Positions 33,836 through 43,309 of a DNA stretch of 64,000 nt are shown here, piece by piece. Source of the DNA: Tissierella sp. (GTDB taxonomy: Bacteria; Bacillota; Clostridia; Tissierellales; Tissierellaceae); contig NZ_JAVKTS010000001.1 of assembly GCF_031460495.1 (NCBI RefSeq), positions 496,001 through 560,000 of the forward strand, read 5' to 3'. Position 1 is the stretch's first letter. Every line of letters begins with the position of its first letter. The position numbers were made by a program, and so were the translations under genes. The notes beneath the pieces were generated by a model, which was not told the origin of the DNA, searched no databases, and saw only the letters and a program-made list of their open reading frames with translations.

Positions 33836-35059
33836 TTGCTTAGAAATAAAGAGTTTCGTTCAATAATTATAAAGCTTATATTGATTCAAGTCATATTTAG
33901 TATATTGATTTTTTTCATTATGGATAAGCAAGTAGATAAATTAAAGGAAGATTTCATAGAAAGAGATATGGCCTTAGTAGGTAATTTATTGTCTTTAGAT
34001 GAGGATTTAGAAGATATTATAGTACCTTATTTTACAAAGCATATATCTTTAGAAAATAAAAATTTGGGGGAAGAAGCATTAGAAAAATATGGATATAACA
34101 CTTTGCTTAATAAAGAACTACATCCTATTTTTCAAAATAACAATATCTCATTGATGGCGACTTTGTTTACTTTATTCTTAATAATTCCTATATTAGTCAT
34201 AGTTTCAAATGAATATAAGAAAACATATAAAAAGGTTTCCAATGTATCCACTGCAGCAGAGAAGGTAGTAGATGGGGATTTTGATGTTTATTTAAAAGAG
34301 GATGGAGAAGGAGAATTCAATATATTAAATTATCAATTTAATCAAATGGCAAATAGATTAGAAAATAGTATCAGTACATTAAAAAAAGAGAAGCTCTTTT
34401 TAAAAAATATTATATCAGATATTTCACATCAGTTGAAAACTCCTTTATCTTCATTAATTGTAATAAATCATATCTTAAATGAAGATGAAAATATGAATAT
34501 GGAAACTAGGAAGGATTTTTTAGAAAAAGAAAAAAATCAATTAGATAGAATGGAATGGCTAATAATTAATCTTTTAAAACTAGCAAAGATAGAATCTGGT
34601 ACAATAGAATTTAAAAAAGAGAAGATCAATATATCTAATTTATTAGATAATACATTGATTGCTCTAAATGAAAAGATAGCTAATCAAGAAATAACAATAG
34701 AAGGAATGGAAAATTCCATTATATATGGAGATGAAAATTGGATACAGGAAGCATTTATTAATATGGTAAAAAATGCATTGGAGCACAGTAGAGGAAAAGT
34801 AAAAATTCAAATAGAAGACAATCCTTTGTTTACTAATATAAAGATAATAGATAATGGAATTGGTATAAAAAATCAACATCTAGCTCATATATTTGAAAGA
34901 TTTTTTAAGGTAAATAGTGAAGAAAAATCAGATAGTATAGGAATAGGGCTTAATCTAGCAAAGTTAATTATAGAGGCTCAAAATGGAAGTATATCAGTAA
35001 AAAGTCAAGAAAATATAGGAACAGAGTTTAATATTTCCTTCTTAAAAATAAATAACTAA
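33836..35059 (+). CDS. Two-component sensor histidine kinase
   Basis: 407 residues. Two membrane helices (~10-30 and ~104-124) flank a ~75-residue extracellular loop. Then HAMP-like (~125-180), HisKA with the phospho-accepting histidine in DISHQLKTPLSSL (His198), and HATPase_c with the N box NMVKNALEHS, IIDNGIGI and SIGIGLNLAKLI. The extracellular loop is larger than in intramembrane-sensing BceS kinases (which have almost none), so this kinase could sense ligands itself. Starts at TTG 33836 behind AGGGGGTAG, 4 bases after the regulator. Confidence 0.92.
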   Translation: MLRNKEFRSIIIKLILIQVIFSILIFFIMDKQVDKLKEDFIERDMALVGNLLSLDEDLEDIIVPYFTKHISLENKNLGEEALEKYGYNTLLNKELHPIFQNNNISLMATLFTLFLIIPILVIVSNEYKKTYKKVSNVSTAAEKVVDGDFDVYLKEDGEGEFNILNYQFNQMANRLENSISTLKKEKLFLKNIISDISHQLKTPLSSLIVINHILNEDENMNMETRKDFLEKEKNQLDRMEWLIINLLKLAKIESGTIEFKKEKINISNLLDNTLIALNEKIANQEITIEGMENSIIYGDENWIQEAFINMVKNALEHSRGKVKIQIEDNPLFTNIKIIDNGIGIKNQHLAHIFERFFKVNSEEKSDSIGIGLNLAKLIIEAQNGSISVKSQENIGTEFNISFLKINN

Positions 35060-35126
35060 TCTTACTAAATTGTAAGATTAAAATTCACTCAATAGTAAGA
35101 TTAAGCTTTTATACTATAGTTATAAT
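35057..35126 (+). promoter_or_regulatory. Probable response-regulator-controlled promoter of the ABC genes
   Basis: Inverted repeat TAATCTTAC / GTAAGATTA (35057-35065, 35072-35080) and a third copy GTAAGATTA at 35095-35103, 23 bases (about two helical turns) after the second. TATAAT at 35121-35126 follows at the right distance for the last repeat to replace a -35. The resulting leader would be very short, so TACTAT at 35112-35117 is an alternative -10. Confidence 0.5.
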
Positions 35127-35145
35127 ATTGATAGGAGGAAATGAA

Positions 35146-35838
35146 ATGGAAGTTGTAAAAATAGTTGATTTATGTAAATCTTATGGAACGGAAAATACAA
35201 AAGTAGAAGCATTAAAAGACATCAATTTAACGATAAATAATGGTGAATTTGTGGCAATAGTAGGAGCCAGTGGTTCAGGGAAATCCACATTATTACATTT
35301 GTTAGGTGGAGTAGATAAACCAAGCAGCGGGAAAGTTTATGTAGATGGAGTAGACTTATATAATTTATCTGAAAAGGAAATGGCAATATTTAGAAGAAGA
35401 AAAGTTGGATTTATATTTCAATTTTATAACTTAGTTCCAGTACTAACAGCGGAAGAAAACATTAAATTGCCTTTGTTGCTGGACTTAAAGAAGGAGAATA
35501 AAGAGTATTTTCAAGAGTTAATAAAGATATTAGGCTTAGAAAATAGATTAGACCACCTTCCAAGTCAACTGTCTGGAGGGCAACAACAAAGGGTTTCCAT
35601 AGGTAGGGCTTTAGTATACAAGCCATCTATAGTTTTAGCAGATGAGCCTACTGGAAATTTAGATAGTAAAAATAGTAAGGAAATCATAGATTTACTTAAG
35701 ATATCTGTAAAGAAGTATAATCAAACTCTCATATTAATTACTCACGATATAAATATTGCAGCTCAAGCAGATAGAGTAATTACCATAGAGGATGGAGTTA
35801 TTATTAAAGACGAGGTGATGAATGGTGAAAAACTATAA
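35146..35838 (+). CDS. ABC transporter ATP-binding protein (MacB/BceA-like)
   Basis: 230 residues. Seen: Walker A GASGSGKST, Q-loop FIFQFYNLVPVLTAEENI (typical of the LolD/MacB/BceA class), signature LSGGQQQRVSIGRAL, Walker B IVLADEPTGNLD and the switch histidine in ITHD. The start is the ATG at 35146 behind AGGAGG. An in-frame TTG at 35128 overlaps the ribosome site. It overlaps the permease gene by 17 bases. With the permease it forms a type VII (mechanotransmission-type) ABC system rather than a classical pump (family knowledge). Confidence 0.94.
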   Translation: MEVVKIVDLCKSYGTENTKVEALKDINLTINNGEFVAIVGASGSGKSTLLHLLGGVDKPSSGKVYVDGVDLYNLSEKEMAIFRRRKVGFIFQFYNLVPVLTAEENIKLPLLLDLKKENKEYFQELIKILGLENRLDHLPSQLSGGQQQRVSIGRALVYKPSIVLADEPTGNLDSKNSKEIIDLLKISVKKYNQTLILITHDINIAAQADRVITIEDGVIIKDEVMNGEKL

Positions 35839-38383
35839 ACAAATCACCTATAGATATTTAAAGGGACAGAAAAATAGAACCTTATTAACTATACTTGGGA
35901 TTATATTATCTGTTGCCTTAATAACTTCCATAGGAACTATAGTAGTTTCTGCACGAGATGCACTGATTAAGGAAGCCATAAGAGAAAATGGATCTCAGCA
36001 TGGAATATTTCGAAATTTAACTTTAGAGGAAAAAGATAAAATCATCAACCATACTTTAGTTATAGACCATGGAGTTGGTAAAACTGGTGAAAGTTTAGCA
36101 CTAGGCAACACCACAGAGCAGGAGAGAGAAGCCTACGGATTAGATTTACAGCATAGATATATAAACCTATACAGCTATGATAAAAATGCCTTAAAAATGA
36201 TTCCAAATGTAGATTTATCTGAAGGTAGAATGCCTAACAAAGAGAATGAAATAATTATAGAAAATTGGTTAAGTAAATATTTTGATAAAGAAATAAAGCT
36301 TGGTGATAAAATTAAATTACCAATTGGAAAAATAGAGTATAGTCAAACTAATGATTTTATTTCAGATGAAGAAAAAGAATTTACCATAGTTGGATTTATA
36401 AAACCAAATTATATATGGAATGGAGAGTTGCGTACATCAGCAATTATAGGTGAAACGGATAATACTTTGGAAGGCGAATATGATGTATATGTAAAGACTC
36501 CAGATGTGAAAAATGCTAATGAAAACTTAAATAAAATAGCAGAGGATTTGAATATAGACCAATCAAAGCTTTTATATAACAATAAAGTTCTTAGATTATA
36601 TGCAGAAAGCTTAGATGCAACATTTAATTCATCACTAACAGCCATATTGGCTTTTGTTGTTGGATTAATAATAATTTCAACAGTTGCAGTTATATATAAT
36701 TCTTTCAACATATCGGTAATAGAGCGAATATCACAATTTGGACTATTAAGATCTGTGGGAGCTACACCTAAGCAGATAAAAAGATTAGTGTTAAAAGAAG
36801 CAGGTATATTAAGCTTAATTTCTATACCATTTGGCTTAGCATTAGGAATATTTGCTATGACAGTGGTTTTATATATAATAAGCTTAATAACCACAGATAT
36901 AATACTATTTAATGATATGGAGATAGGTCTTTCTATACCTGTAATGATAATCAGCTCTGTAGTCGGAGTGTTTACAGTATTTCTATCAGCCATAGGCCCA
37001 GCAAAATTAGCTTCAAAGGTATCTCCACTAGAAGCCATAAAAAATACTGGAGCATTAAAGAAAGAAAAATATAAAAAAACTAGAACAAATAAATTAGTGA
37101 GATTTTTCCTAGGGATGGAAGGTGAAATCGCCTATAAAAATTTAAGAAGAAACAGAAAGAGATTTATAATTACAGTTTTTTCAATGGTTATTAGTATTAT
37201 ATTATTTATTACTTTCTCAAGCTTCTCAAACTTTATGTTCCAAATGGGTGTAATTGTACAGGGAGATTCGGGACAATTTTATGTTTCACAATTAGGTGAA
37301 CAAACTGAAAAGGTATATAATGATTTAATGAATATAGATGAAGTAGAGAAGATTATTCTATTAAATCAATTAAATGGAAAAGGTAAAGTAGAAGAAAAGC
37401 ATATAGATACTCAAATGATAGAAAGAGCCCCAAGTTACTTTGCAAAGGAAGAAGAAGGTAAAATAACAGTATCTAATATTGCTGTATATTCCATAGAAGA
37501 TGAAAATTTCAATGAGCTTAAGTCTGTATTAAAAGATGGAACTATAGATGTGGAAAAGATAAATAAGGAAAATGGAGTTTTAGTAATAAACAATGCTTTT
37601 TCCTATAGTGAGTTTGGAGAGAAAACCATATCCTTAGAAGGATATAAGTTTAAAATAGGAGATACAATGGAGTTTACTGGAAATGGAAATGAATTTAGTA
37701 CTAATCTAACGGTAAGTGGAATTCTAGAAGAAGGCATATTAGACAGATTATACAGCAATAGTTCATCTATTACAGTATTTACTACTGAAAAGATAATAAA
37801 TAATTTATCATCTAGCTATAATATTAATCTAGATGATTTTAAAGTGGTGCATGTATATACTAAGGATAATGAAAATGTACAACAGGTTAGAGACTATTTT
37901 TCAAATCTTGAAAATGAAGTACAGGGCTTTAACTATGTGGACCTAATTGAGAATACAGCTAGAACAGAGGAAATAAGTATTGTTATAAGTATTTTCTTAT
38001 ATGGATTTGTTGTTATTATAGCTTTAATAAGCTCTATTAATATAATAAATACCATAAGTACAAATATTATCCTAAGAACTAAGGAAATTGCCATGATAAA
38101 AGCTGTTGGGATGAGTCAATCTGGAATAAAGCGAATGGTATCTTTAGAGTCTTTATACTATGGATTATATGCTAGTGTAATAGGTAGTTTTATAGGATCT
38201 CTATTAACTTATTTGCTATATAATATAGTAATAAATATAAAACAATTTGTATGGGAAGTTCCATGGAATGATGTGATCATAGCTTCAGTTGGATGCATCA
38301 TAATAGCTTTGATATCAGGAATCTATCCATTAAAGAGAATCAATGAAAAGATAATCATAGAAAGTATAAAAGCTGAAAATTAG
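35822..38383 (+). CDS. FtsX-like (MacB/BceB class) ABC permease with large extracellular domains
   Basis: 853 residues. Helices at ~18-40, ~280, ~335 and ~370-395 form one FtsX unit. A second N-terminal-type helix near 455 is followed by a ~240-residue extracellular region and helices at ~722, ~775 and ~825. Two long extracellular domains (~60-265 and ~475-710) differ from BceB (~650 residues, one such domain). ISVIERISQFGLLRSVGATPKQIKRLV and LRTKEIAMIKAVGMSQSGIKRMV (in parts) are the repeated FtsX motifs. Starts inside the ATPase gene after GAGGTG. It ends the operon. Confidence 0.9.
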   Translation: MVKNYKQITYRYLKGQKNRTLLTILGIILSVALITSIGTIVVSARDALIKEAIRENGSQHGIFRNLTLEEKDKIINHTLVIDHGVGKTGESLALGNTTEQEREAYGLDLQHRYINLYSYDKNALKMIPNVDLSEGRMPNKENEIIIENWLSKYFDKEIKLGDKIKLPIGKIEYSQTNDFISDEEKEFTIVGFIKPNYIWNGELRTSAIIGETDNTLEGEYDVYVKTPDVKNANENLNKIAEDLNIDQSKLLYNNKVLRLYAESLDATFNSSLTAILAFVVGLIIISTVAVIYNSFNISVIERISQFGLLRSVGATPKQIKRLVLKEAGILSLISIPFGLALGIFAMTVVLYIISLITTDIILFNDMEIGLSIPVMIISSVVGVFTVFLSAIGPAKLASKVSPLEAIKNTGALKKEKYKKTRTNKLVRFFLGMEGEIAYKNLRRNRKRFIITVFSMVISIILFITFSSFSNFMFQMGVIVQGDSGQFYVSQLGEQTEKVYNDLMNIDEVEKIILLNQLNGKGKVEEKHIDTQMIERAPSYFAKEEEGKITVSNIAVYSIEDENFNELKSVLKDGTIDVEKINKENGVLVINNAFSYSEFGEKTISLEGYKFKIGDTMEFTGNGNEFSTNLTVSGILEEGILDRLYSNSSSITVFTTEKIINNLSSSYNINLDDFKVVHVYTKDNENVQQVRDYFSNLENEVQGFNYVDLIENTARTEEISIVISIFLYGFVVIIALISSINIINTISTNIILRTKEIAMIKAVGMSQSGIKRMVSLESLYYGLYASVIGSFIGSLLTYLLYNIVINIKQFVWEVPWNDVIIASVGCIIIALISGIYPLKRINEKIIIESIKAEN

Positions 38384-38395
38384 AGACAGATAATA

Positions 38396-38443
38396 CAGTG
38401 GACGGTTCCTTTTGTAAAAAAACAAAAAGAGCCATCCTCAGTG
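38396..38443. repeat. Degenerate REP-like palindrome
   Basis: CAGTGGACGGTTCCTTTTGT (38396-38415) and ACAAAAAGAGCCATCCTCAG.. (38422-38443) are an imperfect inverted repeat of the GGACGGTTCTTTTTG type. It directly follows the permease stop and may act as a weak terminator for that operon. Confidence 0.55.
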
Positions 38444-38450
38444 CTTAAGT

Positions 38451-38490
38451 AAAAAAACTGCAGCAGGTGGGGGACCTGCTACAGTTTTAG
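38451..38490 (-). terminator. Terminator of the flavin oxidoreductase gene
   Basis: A 15-position stem with one mismatch (AAAACTGCAGCAGGT / ACCTGCTACAGTTTT), loop GGGGG, with A7 on the left giving a T run on the minus strand. Overlaps the stop codon. Confidence 0.85.
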
Positions 38491-39503
38491 TAATATCCTC
38501 TTTCATATTGCTTAGGATAAATGATATCTAGATCATTTTCGTAAGCCATATTTAATACTATATTCGGATCTCTAAGAAGTGCTCTTCCTAAAGCTACTAA
38601 ATCAGCTCTATTGTTATTTAAGATTTCTTCTATTTGATCATATTCATAAATTAGTCCTACTGCAATAGTAGGTATATTGCATTCCTTTCTTATGGTGTCA
38701 GAATGTGTCACTTGATATCCAGGGAAGATTGGGAACTTGACACTAATGAGTCCACCAGTACTTACATGAACCATATCAATATTTTCTTTTACTTCATTTA
38801 TTATCCTGACCATTTCTTCCTTATTAATTCCATCTTGGGAATAATCATCAGCACTTACTCTAAGAAGTATTGGTTTTTCCTTAGGCCATACTTCTTTTAT
38901 AGATCCTAATATTTCTTTTAAAAATCTAGTCCTATTTTCTAGACTACCACCATATTCATCAGTTCTCTTATTTGTAATAGGTGACAGGAATTCATGTATT
39001 AAATATCCATGAGCCCCGTGGATTTCAATAGTATCAAAACCAGCTTCATCTGCCCGTCTAGCAGCATCTCTAAAGGCTAAGACTATTTCCTTAATTTCAT
39101 CTTTATTTAGTTCACGAGGTACTCTATATTTCTCATTAAATCTAATAGGTGAAGGGGCTACAATATATTCATCATTGGATTCGCATTTTCTTCCTGCATG
39201 GGCCAATTGAATAGCCATTTTGCTACCATAGACCTTTGCTTTATCTACTAAGGATTTTAGCCCTAGTATATGATTATCACTCCATATACCTAAATCATTG
39301 CTAGTTATCCTACCATTTGGAAGAACGCCAGTAGCTTCAACTATGATTAAGCCTACATCACCTATTGCTCTAGAGATATAATGTACCTCATGGAAATCCT
39401 TAACCATGCCATCTTCATCAGATGAGTACATACACATAGGTGGCATTACTATCCTATTTTTTAATTCTAATCCTTTAAGTTTATATTCTGTTAAACTCTT
39501 CAA
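38487..39503 (-). CDS. Old yellow enzyme family NADH:flavin oxidoreductase (YqjM-like)
   Basis: 338 residues, TIM barrel binding FMN. Seen: ELKNRIVMPPMCMYS with the YqjM-type cysteine, IQLAHAGRK, the active-site IHGAHGYLIHEFLSP (substrate-binding histidines), TNKRTDEYGGSLENR, and ALGRALLRDPN for phosphate binding. Reduces activated C=C bonds such as enones. The natural substrate is unknown. I prefer the TTG at 39503 because AAGGATGGTG lies before it and MKSLTEYKLKG matches relatives. An ATG four codons earlier has its ribosome site too close. A fossil of this gene's 3' end lies at 31593. Confidence 0.88.
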   Translation of the reverse strand: MKSLTEYKLKGLELKNRIVMPPMCMYSSDEDGMVKDFHEVHYISRAIGDVGLIIVEATGVLPNGRITSNDLGIWSDNHILGLKSLVDKAKVYGSKMAIQLAHAGRKCESNDEYIVAPSPIRFNEKYRVPRELNKDEIKEIVLAFRDAARRADEAGFDTIEIHGAHGYLIHEFLSPITNKRTDEYGGSLENRTRFLKEILGSIKEVWPKEKPILLRVSADDYSQDGINKEEMVRIINEVKENIDMVHVSTGGLISVKFPIFPGYQVTHSDTIRKECNIPTIAVGLIYEYDQIEEILNNNRADLVALGRALLRDPNIVLNMAYENDLDIIYPKQYERGYY

Positions 39504-39575
39504 ATAAATCACCATCCTTAAAGATATAATTACCCAAAGCAGAAGGAATATATCCTATTAAAATCTATTTGCAAA

Positions 39576-39616
39576 AAAGGAAAATAGCTGAGAATTAATT
39601 CTCAGCTATTTTTATG
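39576..39616 (-). terminator. Terminator after the M29 aminopeptidase gene
   Basis: A perfect palindrome AAAATAGCTGAGAATT / AATTCTCAGCTATTTT with an A-rich left flank giving the minus-strand T run. Confidence 0.82.
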
Positions 39617-39618
39617 GA

Positions 39619-40857
39619 CTAAAATGCCCAGTTTCCATTTTTAAATATTTGTATTTTTTCTCCATCTTTTCTTGTACCAACAATTGACATATCAGGAGAG
39701 CCTATCATAAAGTCCACATGAGTAAGGGAGTTGTTAACACCATTAGCTTCTAACTCTTCATCGGACATTTTTTCTCCACCCTTTATATTAGTAGGATAAG
39801 CCTTACCAAAGGCGAAATGGCAGGAAGCATTTTCATCAAATAATGTATTCATAAATACTATATTTGATTCAGAAATAGGTGATGCAAAAGGAACTAAAGC
39901 AACTTCACCAAGATATTTTGCTCCATCATCTATGGAAAGCAAGTCAGTCAATACTTCTTTGCCTACTTTAGCATCGAAATCAACTACCTTACCATCTTTA
40001 AATGTAAGTTTAAAATCATCAATTAACTTTCCACCATAATTCAAAGGCTTTGTACTATAGACATGGCCATTTACTCCTGTCTTAAGTGGCATAGTAAATA
40101 CTTCTTCTGTAGGCATATTAGCTACAAAATAAGTATCTTTAGCATTTGTACTGCCCCCTGATACCCATATATGATCATTTGGCAATTCTACTACTAAATC
40201 TGTTCCATTTGAAGAGGTATAGTGTAAGGATTTAAAATCATTTTTATTTAAGAAATCGCTTTTCTTGATTAAGGTTTCTATATGATTTTCCCATGCCTTA
40301 ATTGGATCTTTTAAATCCATACGAGTAGCATTGAATATTGCAGCCCATAGTTTTTCTACTGCTTCATCTTCTGATACATCTGGGAAAACTCTCTTAGCCC
40401 AAGATTTTGTAGGAATAGAGACTACACACCATGCATTAATATCATTCATAGTATAGTTTCTAAATTCTTTTAAAGCTAAAGAAGCTGATTTGTTATAAGT
40501 AGCAATCTTCTTTGGATCAATTGATTTTAAAAGCTCTGGGTCTTGAGCAGAGATAGAAAGGAAGCCTGCATTTTTCTTAGCAAAATCCACTTGTCCATCT
40601 GCAAACCATTTAGGGAAGTTTTCAAAAACTTCCATAGGAGCATTTTCATATTTTAATTTTGTAAGTACTTCATCATTCCAATTAACATGAACTTCGCTAG
40701 CACCAAGCTCATAAGCATTTTTAGCTACTAGTCTTACAAAATCTACACCTTCAATAGGAGCGCTAATTACTAAAGGTTGACCTTGTTGTAGATTGATACC
40801 TACTTTAACGCATAGCCTTGCATATTCATTTAACATTGTTTCAAAATTTTTCAACAT
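39619..40857 (-). CDS. M29 family aminopeptidase (AmpS/aminopeptidase T-like)
   Basis: 412 residues, the usual length. Metallo-aminopeptidase releasing N-terminal amino acids from peptides. Seen: the N-terminal LCVKVGINLQQGQPLVISAP, metal-ligand candidates in NMPTEEVFTMP (Glu), LGEVALVPFASP (Glu), SCHFAFGKAYP (His) and THVDFMIGSPDM (His, Asp). These match the di-metal site of the family. The ATG lies behind GAGGTG. Monocistronic. Fits peptide and amino-acid use in a fermentative anaerobe. Confidence 0.92.
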   Translation of the reverse strand: MLKNFETMLNEYARLCVKVGINLQQGQPLVISAPIEGVDFVRLVAKNAYELGASEVHVNWNDEVLTKLKYENAPMEVFENFPKWFADGQVDFAKKNAGFLSISAQDPELLKSIDPKKIATYNKSASLALKEFRNYTMNDINAWCVVSIPTKSWAKRVFPDVSEDEAVEKLWAAIFNATRMDLKDPIKAWENHIETLIKKSDFLNKNDFKSLHYTSSNGTDLVVELPNDHIWVSGGSTNAKDTYFVANMPTEEVFTMPLKTGVNGHVYSTKPLNYGGKLIDDFKLTFKDGKVVDFDAKVGKEVLTDLLSIDDGAKYLGEVALVPFASPISESNIVFMNTLFDENASCHFAFGKAYPTNIKGGEKMSDEELEANGVNNSLTHVDFMIGSPDMSIVGTRKDGEKIQIFKNGNWAF

Positions 40858-40968
40858 ATCACCTCATATTTTAGTATTATGTACCAGCTTATAGTGTATA
40901 AGATATTATCAATTTTGTAAATATATGAATTTATGTAAAAAATTATCAAATTACAAGCGTTTTATTAT

Positions 40969-42369
40969 CTATGGCTCTATGTAATAACTAATATTCACAT
41001 CTCTAATTTTATCAGTTAGTATTTTTTCAATAGGGTCATGATTATCAAACATTAAACTATCCCTATAATTAATTAAAAAGTGCCATTCTCTAACAGCTTC
41101 AATACCATAACGAGATATACAACTCTCTACGAAAGACCTTGTATAATCCTGAATTAGAATACCATGAATGTTATCGCTACTTAGTTTAATCTGTGCTTTA
41201 AATTCAAAATCAAAGATAAGATTCAATAGAAGGTCTAAAGCACCCCAATTAAACACAATACTATTTTTCTCCATGCCAATAGTTGAATACTTCATTGGAT
41301 CAATAAAAAGGTACTTAGGAGTATCTGATTGCTGTTTGTTGTGAATATTATGGTAATATTTCAAATACAGATACTTATCAATCAAAGTTGGAAAGTCCAT
41401 ATCTTTATCCTGATTAATATCTAAGACAAAATACATTTTCATATAAGCTGAAAGAAGTTCTTCTATATTAGAAAACTTCATTTCCTTATACTTAGAGCCC
41501 TTTGTTTCATACAAAATACATTTACCCTTGTGCTCAAGGGGCATGCATCCATACCATCTTTTAAAGTTTTCATAATAATATTTTACATCGGAAAATCCAC
41601 ATTGATTGGATATCTCCAAGATTGTCATGTTTTTAAATAATAAAAGTTCGGATTTTAATACTCTTTCATAGCTAATTCTCTCTCTGAAAGTAAAGGTGCT
41701 AAGATTTTTCCAGAAATGAGAAAAATATGTCTTTGAAATATATTCTTGAGACACAACATCATCTAAGCTTATTTTATTTTGATAATTATCTTCAATATAT
41801 TTTACAATCCTATGATACCTGTCCAAATGAGTAGAGCTAATGAAATCCCCATCTTTTTGCATGAATTGTATCCAATTGAACTCATAGATCATTTGATAGA
41901 CCAATTTATTGATTAGCTTGTCCAAGAGTGAATTAGTTGTAAATTTATGATCTATTGATTCTAATAAAAGACTGATTAAGAGATTTCTAAAGTAGCTTTT
42001 GAATTTTTCCTTAGTCTCTGTATCAAACTCACTTTCACTTTGAGGATCATCATGATAAATACTATTTCTAAAAAACATATTCTTGATATAGGGGAATTGC
42101 TCTTCAAAGTAATTCAAATTAATATAAAATATAACTACAATGGCTTCATTAGGACTTTGGATGTAGTGGATAGTTTTGTTGTTGATGAATAAAAAATCTC
42201 CTTCACCTACTTGTAGATGCTCAAAATTAGATTTAACCTCAATTGAGCCTTTTATAGGTAGTATAATTTCAGTAACATTTTCATGCCAATGGATTGGATA
42301 TCTATTTATTGACTGTATTCTAATATGAAAAGGACTATTATCTTTAAAATCGATTTTTTCTATCTGCAT
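40969..42369 (-). CDS. AraC family regulator with cupin domain and shortened GH39-like tail
   Basis: 466 residues. Cupin ~10-90 (YPIHWHENVTEIILPIKGSIEV), AraC helix-turn-helix pair ~180-280 (RYHRIVKYIEDNYQNKISLD ..., ILEISNQCGFSDVKYYYENFKRWYG). The tail ~290-466 resembles only part of the GH39 barrel (LLLNLIFDFEF ... SRYGIEAVREWHFLINYR), where an active enzyme would have WxFExWNEP. The catalytic residues are missing. It is a paralogue of the 657-residue protein at 23014. The start is the ATG at 42369 behind AGGGGGG. It lies downstream of two short-chain dehydrogenases and may regulate them. Confidence 0.83.
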   Translation of the reverse strand: MQIEKIDFKDNSPFHIRIQSINRYPIHWHENVTEIILPIKGSIEVKSNFEHLQVGEGDFLFINNKTIHYIQSPNEAIVVIFYINLNYFEEQFPYIKNMFFRNSIYHDDPQSESEFDTETKEKFKSYFRNLLISLLLESIDHKFTTNSLLDKLINKLVYQMIYEFNWIQFMQKDGDFISSTHLDRYHRIVKYIEDNYQNKISLDDVVSQEYISKTYFSHFWKNLSTFTFRERISYERVLKSELLLFKNMTILEISNQCGFSDVKYYYENFKRWYGCMPLEHKGKCILYETKGSKYKEMKFSNIEELLSAYMKMYFVLDINQDKDMDFPTLIDKYLYLKYYHNIHNKQQSDTPKYLFIDPMKYSTIGMEKNSIVFNWGALDLLLNLIFDFEFKAQIKLSSDNIHGILIQDYTRSFVESCISRYGIEAVREWHFLINYRDSLMFDNHDPIEKILTDKIRDVNISYYIEP

Positions 42370-42429
42370 ATAATTCCCCCCTATGCACATAATTATATTA
42401 CACTTTACTAGAAAAAATCAAATCAACAA

Positions 42430-42453
42430 ATAAAAACTCCCCTAAGGGAGTTT
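42430..42453 (-). terminator. Terminator after the short-chain dehydrogenase pair
   Basis: AAAACTCCC / GGGAGTTTT stem with CTAA-type loop, A-rich on the left (minus-strand T run). Confidence 0.75.
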
Positions 42454-42512
42454 TAATCATGAACAACCATCTACTACTTTGCACTATTATATAAATTTTT
42501 TATTAATTGATT

Positions 42513-43277
42513 TTAGTAAGCAGTCCATCCTCCGTCAACTGCTATACATTGTCCGTTTACATAACCTGCATCATCACTTGCTAAAAACACTGCAACTGTT
42601 GCAATTTCATGGCCTTGGCCTGCTCTTGGATTACCTGCAACACCTGACATAGCCATGTTCATTCCTTCTGTGTTAACATCCTTCATAAATTCTCCTGTTG
42701 CGATTTCAGTTTCTATTCCACCAGGACAAATAGCATTGCATCTAATATTTTTCTTAGAATACATAAAGGCTGTATTCTTTGTAAGACCAATTAATGCATG
42801 TTTTGATGCAGTATAAACAGCTCCTGCTCTTGATCCATATAATCCACCTATGGAAGCAATATTTATAATATTTCCACCACCATGAGCTAGAAAAATATTT
42901 ACAACTTTTCTAATAGAGTAGAAAGGTGAGTATACATTTAAGTTAAATACTTTTTCAAGGGTTTCATCTTTTACTTCGCCAACAGGGCTAAAGTCATCCA
43001 TTATTCCAGCATTATTTACTAAAATGTCTAGTTTGCCAGATTGCTTATAAGCATTTTCAATCATATTTTCTGTAGCTTCTTTAGACATTAAATCAGCTGC
43101 AACAGGTATTATTTTACCTTCCAAATCCTTAGCACTATTTGCTAATTCTTCTAGTCTTTCTAATCTTCTAGCTACAGCATATACAGTAGCACCTTCCTTA
43201 GCAAAATAATAAGCTATGTCCTTACCCATTCCTGCACTAGCACCTGTTACAATTGCAACTTTATTTTTCAATTTCAT
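42513..43277 (-). CDS. Short-chain dehydrogenase/reductase (SDR)
   Basis: 254 residues, classical SDR. Seen: TGASAGMGKDIA (TGxxxGxG cofactor loop, ~12-18), NNAGIMDD, and the catalytic set Asn/Ser (INIASIGG)/Tyr-Lys (YTASKHALIG). The arginine pair after beta-2 (ARRLERLE) suggests NADP(H) preference. The substrate is unknown. It follows another SDR by 32 bases and shares its operon. GGGGG precedes the ATG. Ends VDGGWTAY, typical of sugar or polyol and hydroxy-acyl SDRs. Confidence 0.9.
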   Translation of the reverse strand: MKLKNKVAIVTGASAGMGKDIAYYFAKEGATVYAVARRLERLEELANSAKDLEGKIIPVAADLMSKEATENMIENAYKQSGKLDILVNNAGIMDDFSPVGEVKDETLEKVFNLNVYSPFYSIRKVVNIFLAHGGGNIINIASIGGLYGSRAGAVYTASKHALIGLTKNTAFMYSKKNIRCNAICPGGIETEIATGEFMKDVNTEGMNMAMSGVAGNPRAGQGHEIATVAVFLASDDAGYVNGQCIAVDGGWTAY

Positions 43278-43309
43278 TTTATTTCCCCCTTATATAAATT
43301 TTTATCATG

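Noticed and set aside
36409-37038. A 209-codon reverse-strand frame inside the FtsX permease gene
   Set aside because: Antisense shadow of a hydrophobic coding region. No ribosome site and the forward frame has clear FtsX motifs.
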